14,316 nucleotides of DNA. Source: Podochytrium sp. JEL0797 (Eukaryota; Chytridiomycota; Chytridiomycetes; Chytridiales; Chytriomycetaceae). The translations under genes and the position numbers were made by a program. Shown one piece after another: positions 8,701-14,316 of this stretch. The notes under the pieces were generated by a model that saw only the letters and a list, made by a program, of their open reading frames with translations, was not told where the DNA came from and made no database searches. How positions within the stretch are numbered: the first letter of the stretch is position 1; every line of letters starts with the position of its first letter. The stretch spans positions 1 through 14,316 of the forward strand of contig JADGJG010000678.1 of the NCBI GenBank assembly GCA_027596195.1, read 5' to 3'.

Positions 8701-8734
8701 TCGCGAACGAGAGAGCAAGGGAACTGAAATGCAT
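5708..8734 (-). CDS. secreted cysteine-rich protein with two DUF642-like modules, Cys repeats and an EGF-like end (940 aa)
   Basis: Exons on the minus strand: 8734-8407, 8312-7665, 7599-5923, 5877-5708. All junctions are GT-AG and the frame is unbroken. Residues 1-22 (MHFSSLALSFASLAILATTASA) are a signal peptide with an Ala-Ser-Ala cleavage site. Residues 35-210 and 251-426 are two copies of a galactose-binding-like module resembling DUF642: a NL(L/I).G.F start, CVGS, PWYTV, a DGQYEGDP motif, DLNPNGPGGLAQ, LTFDLTRN, W-Q-T and the CGPVITNV end. Residues 457-787 hold about nine Cys-rich units (LC..G.YFYD..C), and 879-915 an EGF-like block (SDCVNGNCKNGVCACNAGY) before a basic tail. There is no membrane anchor, so release or wall binding is likely. 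The domains suggest extracellular carbohydrate or protein binding, for example adhesion. No catalytic motif is seen. The DUF642 assignment rests on motifs only. Confidence 0.85.
5878..5883 (-). other. NAGNAG tandem splice acceptor
   Basis: The last intron (5922 down to 5878, 45 nt) ends GAGCAG on the minus strand. Use of the first AG adds one alanine codon while keeping frame; the second (CAG) is the likelier site. Confidence 0.5.
6215..7207 (-). repeat. tandem Cys-rich coding repeats
   Basis: About nine units share LC..G.Y/FC or LC..G.YFYD..C followed by a second Cys pair. The distal four units (about 6634-6215) are 41-43 codons each and clearly homologous: each has a Cys-containing start, (Y/F)(F/Y)YD, C(Q/T), a PP/P-L block, a Ser/Ala stretch, a VSC or TSC and SGSG; the fourth stops after 14 residues. 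Upstream units are shorter (31-38 codons) with YC in place of YFYD. The gradient suggests stepwise duplication. Confidence 0.75.
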
Positions 8735-8957
8735 TGCCCTGGTTTCTTCCCTTTTTGCGAGTAAAGGTTTTTTTTTTTGATTGTTCTGAAAGGTTTCTTT
8801 GTCTTTCCAATTTTGATTGTTCAAAGGAGAAGTATCCCGCCACTCATCACATAGCGAAAACGAAACAGTGTAGCTCACCCCCAGTAAGACCACTCAATTG
8901 TCGGCCAATGAAGGGAGCACATTCTTGAGAGGGAGAGAAAATGTCAAGAAAATGTAA
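8735..8957. promoter_or_regulatory. 5' flank of the secreted-protein gene
   Basis: It contains a run of T on the plus strand at about 8769-8779 (poly(dA) on the gene's strand), roughly 35-45 bases upstream of the ATG. No TATA box or other element is recognised. Confidence 0.3.
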
Positions 8958-9926
8958 ATCTTTACAGGATCTGCAGATGCTGTCCGGTCTCCCTTGATGA
9001 TGCCGGTTTTCCTAGCTCCGGGTATAAGGGAAAAGCCACTTTTTGCTAGTATTCATCCACCTTGCGATGCAGCGTCGTGAATCTGAAAGCAGGTTTATAC
9101 GAACCTTGAAAGGCCTCCAGCGTCAAGAGAGACATTTTCATCTATATGATGCTATTCGCTGTCAAAGCGATTTGTCTGCAGCAACACGCATGACGCAAAG
9201 AGTCCATTTGCATCAACTGACTCGCACGAAAATTATTCAGCGCGCATCATCCTGTGGAAACGCGTTGTAGATTCCGATTGTGTGAGTTTTGAACGACCAA
9301 GGAAGTGTATCTCTGGGCTCCAGAAAAGGGTTCGATCCTTGTCCGAAATATTGATTCCAACGACTGTGATCATGCACGAAACGGCCTCTCTTACGGTCTC
9401 AAATGGACACCAATCTATTTTAAGCAAACCGGGTATGTCACGAGTCGGCGCGGCGCGTTCGTAATCGATCCGCCAACGAGGCTTACTCACTGGCAACCAG
9501 GTCACGGCAATCCAATTACGACTCCTGGGATCGCTGGAAGGGTTCCAATTGTGGATTATTCATCCAGCGATGAGGGCTTGTAGGACCAAGACGATCGCGA
9601 GTCTCGGGATTCGGACAATGACGTTTCGAGCGACTTGATCGCAGGCAGTCTGGATGAGATTGAGATCTCTGATGCACTGGCAGAGTGTTGCAATATGTCG
9701 GGAGATACGAGAGCTGTTTGCCACGCACCAGTGGTGACGGATGCGAGTGGTCGACTGGTGTTACAAGCCTCGCCATATTGGCTCGTTTTCTGTCAAGTCA
9801 AGTGTTTTGCAAGGGTGGCTGTCTTTGTCCTTATTACGTGATCCGGTGGTTTCAATTATTCCGGTGTTGCGTGATCCAGATTCCGCAAGACAGGATTTGG
9901 TCATGGGAGGATTGAAACGCGTGTAA
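8958..9926 (+). pseudogene. degenerate or frame-broken coding region of unknown family
   Basis: No single frame is long, but consecutive frames each read like protein and hand over to one another: 8958-9080 (MMPVFLAPGIREKPLFASIH...), 9043-9270 (QRRESESRFIRTLKGLQRQ), 9150-9464 (RFVCSNTHDAKSPFASTDSH...IILWKRVVDSDCVSFE), then from about 9293 TTKEVYLWAPEKGSILVRN and ...GLKWTPIYFKQTGYV. This frame ends at TAG 9581-9583 inside an acidic stretch (VDYSSSDEGL, stop, DQDDRESRDSDNDVSSDLIA) and continues in the same register to 9841; the last piece (RDPVVSIIPVLRDPDSARQD) is in a further frame to TAA at 9926. Good splice sites do not explain the changes. It is either a decaying gene or a live gene with sequence errors. 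I do not recognise the family. Confidence 0.4.
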
Positions 9927-9941
9927 TTATTTCCGCGGTTT

Positions 9942-10409
9942 CATGTCCGATTTAGTATTTATCCAGCCAGTGTTCCCGTCTCTTACCACCTTCGTTAAAG
10001 TCTTACGTATTTTTCCCACGTATTGCTTTCTCGAAGGTGAGGCTTTTCCGTTGTGTTGTGTTGTGTTGTGTTGTGTTGTAGCTGATTGTTGTGTTCTGTT
10101 TATGCTGCTGGTCAGGTTGTTATTGTCTGTCGTGTTGCTTTGTCGCTAGCCTGAATCGTATACTGAATCGATTCTGCTTGTTATAAGGTTACCTCTCTGT
10201 GTTTACTGGCTGAACACTCTATTTCTCTCGTCTGCTACAAGTCGCCTCACCTGAGCCTCGACTTGCCTACCGTGTACTCGTCATCAGAACCAACGACCAG
10301 CTACCAAAGAGTCCACACACCCGTACCGGGAGAATCTGTGGAATCTACTTCTCTGTGTAACACTGGTCGGGACCCTTGTGATCGGGGAAGTCGTGCGGGT
10401 TCTCCTTCT
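9942..10409. other. intergenic or 5' region of the first C2H2 gene
   Basis: It holds the (TTGTG)n tract and, from 10167, an open frame in register with the C2H2 gene but without ATG. A TATA-like TTATAAGG lies at about 10181-10188. The open frame could be an upstream exon or 5' UTR; several AG sites occur but no ATG-bearing exon with a matching donor was found. Confidence 0.35.
10051..10079 (+). repeat. (TTGTG)n microsatellite, nearly six units
   Basis: Five exact TTGTG units followed by a sixth, TTGTA. It differs by one letter from the TTTTG tract at 5354-5373. Confidence 0.9.
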
Positions 10410-10730
10410 ATGGGGTTGGTCTTGCCGCGATACGTTCCCGCCAATCCCCACGTGTCGCGTTTTCCTGCCACGATGGAGTATGAGTTCAACTGCTCGGAAT
10501 GGGCGTATTCCACCAACACGAAAGCGGTGTTCACGAGGCACATTCTCATCCATGGCGAGAAGACGCACAAATGTCATACATGCGACTATGCTTCGGTTCG
10601 CAAAGACCATCTTACAAAACACGTTGCAACGCATGACAACGTGAAGGAACACAAATGCCCGCATTGTTATTATTCTGCGGAACTCGTTAATGCTGTTAAA
10701 AGCCACATTAAGAGGATGCATCCAATGTAA
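10410..10730 (+). CDS. small C2H2 zinc-finger protein, finger 1 lacking a zinc ligand (106 aa)
   Basis: The first in-frame ATG is at 10410; another at 10473 would give 85 aa. The frame is open upstream to 10167 without ATG, so the true start may lie in an unseen exon. Three fingers are spaced as classical C2H2. Finger 1 has C28, H44 and H48 at correct spacing, but the second Cys position is Trp31 (CSEWAYST). Finger 2 has C55, C58, H71, H75. Finger 3 has C83, C86, H99, H104 (x4 between the His pair). The protein ends two residues after finger 3. Such proteins bind DNA or RNA in the nucleus; the target is unknown. The poly(A) signal follows at 10745, and the gene ends 128 bases before jhd1 on the same strand. 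The Cys-to-Trp change needs one base (TGY to TGG) and probably abolishes zinc binding by that finger. Confidence 0.7.
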   Translation: MGLVLPRYVPANPHVSRFPATMEYEFNCSEWAYSTNTKAVFTRHILIHGEKTHKCHTCDYASVRKDHLTKHVATHDNVKEHKCPHCYYSAELVNAVKSHIKRMHPM

Positions 10731-10744
10731 ATATATAGTAAAAA

Positions 10745-10750
10745 ATAAAC
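10745..10750 (+). terminator. poly(A) signal of the first C2H2 gene
   Basis: AATAAA lies 15 bases after the TAA at 10728-10730. Confidence 0.65.
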
Positions 10751-10858
10751 ACGTTCTCATTTGTTGGTTGATTTGTTGAGAAAGATGACAAATCCTGAGT
10801 CTCAAAAACCTCCGGGATTTGTTCGGCATTCATCTCCATCTCCAACCACGCCCCGGCC

Positions 10859-13324
10859 ATGAAAGGCGACCTGTTCTGCTACTGCCGCTCCACGTGGGAA
10901 GAAAGCCGGCGGTTCATGCTCCAGTTGGGTTCACCATCCTTGTTTGGCAGCACCCGACTTATCGCCCAACTCGCATCGAATGCCTCCGCATATGGTCAGA
11001 TGCTTCCAGTGCAAAGAGTGGTTCCATGGCGATTGTCTGTCGCCAAAACTGGACGAAGAAGAAGCGCTTCGCTTTGCAAAGTTCCACTGCGATGAGGTGG
11101 TTACCGCTGTTGAATAATAACACGTCACTCACAAGTCCAAAAGTGCTCGGTTCTCTACGGTCCCTCTGTGCTCCACCCGCCCAGCGCCCCGCGGCCACAG
11201 CGCGAAACAAGGACAATGATCGATTACAACGAGAAAGATCGGGGCGGCGCGTTTGCCGAGGACGAACACAAATATGCAAAGTTGATTCAGTCGAAGCGGT
11301 TCGCAAAGAACAAGTTTGGTGAGTTGTTTTTGGGTGTGTTGTTTGATTCTGGTTGCGAGGTCGGGCGCGTTTTTGGACTCGTTAGAAATGTGGGAGTCGT
11401 GCCTCGTGGGAATATCGAACATGCGCTGGGAATGGTGATGGAATTTCACAAAACTGATACCAACAATTACGGTGCAACAACCAGCATATGTCAACGGAGA
11501 CTCGGTCACTCTCTCTTGGCTCCGCACCACCGGGTTTCGAGAACCGTTCCTTGTCGAAGAACCCGAAGGCTTGGACATGCGGATGCCGCCGGCGAGTTTG
11601 ACTGTGGATCAAGTTGCGGATGCGTGTGGTGAGGTTTCTATCTGAATTGTACTTTGTGATGCTGAGATGGTTTTTTGTGTACAGGACGCGACAAGATCGT
11701 GGACGCGATGGAAGTCTTGACGCAGGCTGATAAGCAAATGACGTTGGACGAGTGGGCAAAGTATTTCACGCAGCCGCTTGAGAAACGCAAACGGTTGTTG
11801 AATGTGAGTTTTTCCGTTTCGCGGGTTTGTTTTTCGAAGCTGTTCGGAAAACTCTCTCGTTGTTTGACATGCTGAGCCATTCACAATTCCCCGCTCATCA
11901 AACAGGTCATCTCCCTCGAAATCGGATCCACAAAACTCGCTCAAATGATCGCCCGCCCCTCCATCGTACGCCAACTCGACTGGACCGATAACTGCTGGCC
12001 CCCACGCGACCTCAAACCCGAATTCCCCGCCGTCCAGCTCTACTGTCTCATGTCTGTCAAGGACTGTTACACGGACTTTCATATTGATTTCGGGGGGAGC
12101 TCCGTGTTTTATCATTTGTTGAGTGGAGAGAAACGGTTCTATTTTGTGAGGCCTACGGTTGTGAATTTGAGAAAGTACGAGAGGTGGAGTTCATCGCCGG
12201 ATCAGGGCAAGATTTTTTTCGGGGATGAAGTGAAGGAGTGTATTGAGGTCAGGATTACGGCGGGGAATACGTGAGTTCATTTTTTGTGTTTTGAATCGCG
12301 TTTTTCGTCGGCCTTGGACTCACAAATTAAACCCACCCATATACAAAAAACCAGCATGTTCATCCCCACTGGATGGATCCACGCTGTGTATACCCCACAA
12401 GACTCGATCGTTATCGGCGGCAACTTTCTACATGGTCTCAACATTCCGCAACAACTCGACGTTTACGATCTCGAAAATCGCACCAATGTTCCGCAGCGGT
12501 TTCGGTTCCCGTATTTCGTGACGATGCAGTGGTACGCTGCGCGATGGTACGTTGCAGTTTTGAAGAGTGCTGGGGGTCCGGCGGGGGAGATGAGTCGGTT
12601 TGAGGCGGAGGGTGTGAGGCGGTTGTTGGAGTTTTTGAAGGGGTTGAGGGGGTTGATGGCCGAGGGGGGGAGGGAGAAGGTGGTGGTAAGGATGGGGGTT
12701 CCGGCGGAAATTCGGAATGTGGATAAGTTTGTTAAGCGGTTTGAGGCGGCGGTTTTGGGGATGGAGGAGAGGATGGGTGCTGTGGGGACGGGTGGCGAGG
12801 CGGCGGGAATGGGGCTTCAGGGGAAGAGATTGAGGTTAGTGGTGGGGAGTGATGAGGAGGATGTGAAGAAACCGATTAAGGTTAAGATTCGGAGGGTTGT
12901 TGTTGAGGAGGAGGAGGAGGTTGAGGAGAAGAGTGTTTCGCCTGTTGAGGAAGGGGTGGGTGGTGGTGGGGAGGAGTATTACGAGGACTTTGACGAGAGC
13001 GATGAGCGTGAGTCGGAGGGGGAAGAGGAGGATGAGTTTGGGGTCGCAGTCAAGTCGGAGGAGGGCAAGAGGAAACGGAGGGGGGTGAGAAAGTCGACGG
13101 GGTCGAATCAGCACGTCGTGTCGCGGGATTTTCCGGCGGCTGCTGTACCGCGCGTTCCTGTGCCTCAACAGGCGCCTAGCCGTGCTCCGGCTGTGGTATC
13201 ACGCACGGACATTGTGAAGGACATTGTGGCGTCGTTGGGCAAAACGGTGAAACCTGCGCCGAAAAAGTCGGCGAATGTGTTTAATCGGTTGTCGAAGGCG
13301 CTTTCTAAGATTAAGAGGAAGTGA
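10859..13324 (+). CDS. jhd1: JHD1/KDM2-type JmjC histone demethylase with N-terminal PHD finger (seven exons, 644 aa)
   Basis: Enzymes of this family remove methyl groups from histone H3 Lys36 using Fe(II), 2-oxoglutarate and O2. Exons: 10859-10923, 11000-11096, 11144-11318, 11485-11628, 11685-11803, 11906-12270, 12355-13324; phases agree at every junction. The PHD finger is complete (C7, C9, C23, C26, H31, C34, C52, C55; CKEWFHGDC) and leads into LYGPSVL, as in JHD1. The JmjC domain carries the Fe(II) ligands H259 and D261 (YTDFHIDFGG) and H331 (IPTGWIHAV), plus the 2-oxoglutarate contacts T256 and K276 (GEKRFYFVRPT); GGNFLHGLNIPQQL follows. All catalytic residues are present, so activity is expected. 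The tail (about 480-644) is low-complexity acidic, then basic (GKRKRR; final KIKRK), probably nuclear localisation. The ATG is the first after an in-frame TGA. Two donors are weak (GTTGGG, GTGGTT), but each junction restores a conserved motif. Confidence 0.93.
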
Positions 13325-13489
13325 TATTTCGTTATTTATTATAATACAATTTGGAGTGGACTTTTGAAGAGGTTGGAGGTAGGGGTGAGTGGGTGTGGGT
13401 CATTTGCTTGTTCCGAAGATTCCGCGGTGGCGCGAAGTGTTGGCAAGAGTTTCCTATCACGATTCAACACTTTAAATCATTCACTTCAT
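13325..13489. promoter_or_regulatory. jhd1 3' flank and promoter of the second C2H2 gene
   Basis: 165 bases between same-strand genes. It starts with AT-rich TATTTATTATAATAC (possible jhd1 3' end signal, no exact AATAAA). No other element is clear. Confidence 0.3.
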
Positions 13490-14113
13490 ATGCCGTACAT
13501 CAACAAGCACGCTTCGGTCCATTGTCCTAAATCACCTGTCTCACGCGCGAGCCCATACGGCCATCATATTTTTGCGAAAGCGGTACCCACTGACTTCATT
13601 TCGGGTAGAAAATTAATTTGTATACACCAACTGCTTGAATGACCGTCTAAATTTCACGACACATTTGTAGTCCCGACTTCGAATCTTGCATGTGGGCTCT
13701 GCTCTTTCGCTTGCAATGATCCATGCGATTGGCAACGCCATGTGAGAATCCATCTTCGTGGAACGTCCCTCGGTCGCGGGTCCTGTGACTGCTCGTCAAA
13801 CAAACTCTCTCCAACGTACATCCAAATCGCGCAAGAATCCATTCCCCCCAACAACCAAACCACCAAGCAACTCGTGGAATGCGCGTTCTGCACGTACACG
13901 TGCCATTCGTTGGCGGATATGACGATCCATCATCGCATGCATACCGGGGAGAAACCGTTTCGGTGTAAAGAGTGTGGATTCGCGACGGCGTATGTGAATT
14001 CGTTGAGGTTGCATGGCGAGGGGCATTTGAAGGCGAGGGTGGGGAGGATGTCGATTTTGCATGGGGAGGGGGGAGAAGCGGTTAATTGTCGTGGGGTGTA
14101 TCGTCGCGTGTAA
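13490..14113 (+). CDS. C2H2 zinc-finger protein with three fingers (two exons, 185 aa)
   Basis: Exon 1, 13490-13604, starts at the first ATG (MPYINKHASVHC). The intron 13605-13670 (GTAGAA...TTTGTAG, with CTAAAT as a branch-like site) joins in phase 1, and exon 2 runs 13671-14113. Finger 1, lost if the intron is missed, has C46, C49, H62, H66 (CGLCSFACNDPCDWQRHVRIH). After a 42-residue linker with an extra CDC, finger 2 has C109, C112, H125, H129, a canonical TGEKP linker, and finger 3 has C137, C140, H153, H157. All ligands are present at classical spacing. It is probably a nuclear DNA-binding protein; the target is unknown. The donor is not strong, and an alternative GTACCC donor at 13583 would break the frame. 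It is transcribed in the same direction as jhd1 and ends against a convergent gene. Confidence 0.75.
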
Positions 14114-14129
14114 AAAATTTCTGGAATGC

Positions 14130-14135
14130 AATAAA
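14130..14135 (+). terminator. poly(A) signal of the second C2H2 gene
   Basis: AATAAA lies 16 bases after the stop at 14111-14113. Confidence 0.65.
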
Positions 14136-14149
14136 TACATTTAAAACCA

Positions 14150-14155
14150 TTTATT
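14150..14155 (-). terminator. poly(A) signal on the minus strand
   Basis: AATAAA on the minus strand lies 23 bases downstream of the TAA at 14181-14179 and 14 bases from the opposing plus-strand signal at 14130-14135. Confidence 0.45.
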
Positions 14156-14178
14156 TGCGTATTCCAAGAGAAATCGAG

Positions 14179-14316
14179 TTAAACCAAAATGACAATCAGT
14201 GTAACAGCGAAAAACGCAAAACGAATAAAAGGCTTTTTATTCTCACACAAAACGAATACAAGTAGGACAGAAACAACAGCACGAAGCAAGAGGCAAGCGT
14301 GCCTTCGCGGAGTGGC
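14179..14316 (-). CDS. possible C-terminal end of a membrane protein gene (partial at right edge)
   Basis: On the minus strand a frame is open from the window edge for 45 codons to TAA (14181-14179). It contains two hydrophobic stretches (LLLRAVVSVLLVFVL and FAFFAVTLIVILV) separated by a short charged loop (CENKKPFIRF), like the last two membrane segments of an integral membrane protein. A minus-strand AATAAA at 14155-14150 is well placed for its 3' end. The length is too short to be sure, and no family is recognised. A small inverted repeat (GAATAAAA/TTTTATTC, 14223-14242) lies within it. Confidence 0.35.
   Translation of the reverse strand, partial: ATPRRHACLLLRAVVSVLLVFVLCENKKPFIRFAFFAVTLIVILV

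Noticed and set aside
10263..10409. N-terminal extension of the first C2H2 gene starting at TTG
   Set aside because: TTG is not a usual start in fungi; the first ATG is at 10410. The extension may be 5' UTR or part of an exon whose start was not found.
12836..13168. 110-codon minus-strand frame
   Set aside because: It is antisense to the G-rich acidic tail of jhd1; the composition is an artefact of the skew.
13364..13642. 92-codon plus-strand frame as an independent gene
   Set aside because: Its ATG-bearing part is exon 1 of the second C2H2 gene; the remaining codons run through the intron.
1..14316. CRISPR arrays, insertion sequences with terminal inverted repeats, rRNA genes
   Set aside because: No regularly spaced repeats, no transposase-bearing inverted repeats and no rRNA-like conserved blocks were seen.

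Overview
The window is fungal nuclear DNA. Its genes are split by short GT-AG introns (mostly 45-170 nt, one of 295 nt), both strands are used, intergenic gaps are short, and AATAAA-type poly(A) signals follow several stop codons. A JHD1/KDM2-type histone demethylase and Rrp36 confirm a eukaryote. The large secreted Cys-rich protein with duplicated DUF642-like modules, the many small C2H2 proteins and the compact introns suggest an early-diverging zoosporic fungus (Chytridiomycota); that placement is inference.

Layout. 1-2280: no secure gene; a possible last exon of a plus-strand gene at the left edge, purine-rich repeats, a G-quadruplex motif, a cluster of E2F/MBF-like sites, and an ATG-less open frame that looks coding (1791-2183). 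2326-3994 (minus): rrp36, a 90S pre-ribosome/18S rRNA factor in five exons, whose frame can only be kept by two opposite one-base shifts. 4198-4595 (plus): a small zf-PARP-like protein, divergent from rrp36 across a 203-bp promoter holding a 15-nt poly(dA) tract. 4596-5700: a GC-rich stretch with a 10-bp hairpin, a (TTTTG)n tract and coding-like minus-strand frames, unresolved. 5708-8734 (minus): a 940-residue secreted protein with signal peptide, two tandem DUF642-like modules, about nine Cys-rich repeats and an EGF-like end. 8958-9926 (plus): a broken coding-like region with frame changes and an in-frame TAG. 10410-10730, 10859-13324 and 13490-14113 (all plus): a small C2H2 protein with a Cys-to-Trp lesion in finger 1, jhd1 (PHD + JmjC, seven exons, 644 aa), and a second three-finger C2H2 protein. 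14179-14316 (minus): the probable 3' end of another gene, converging on the last C2H2 gene.

The genes do not form an obvious pathway. rrp36 and the zf-PARP-like gene share a divergent promoter and are both nuclear proteins. jhd1 sits between two same-strand C2H2 genes, a group of possible chromatin or transcription factors. A recurrent feature is a composition gradient inside exons of rrp36, jhd1 and the last C2H2 gene: C/A-rich after the acceptor or start, G/T-rich towards the donor or stop. Exon boundaries were deduced by eye from splice consensus, frame and family motifs; no search was run.
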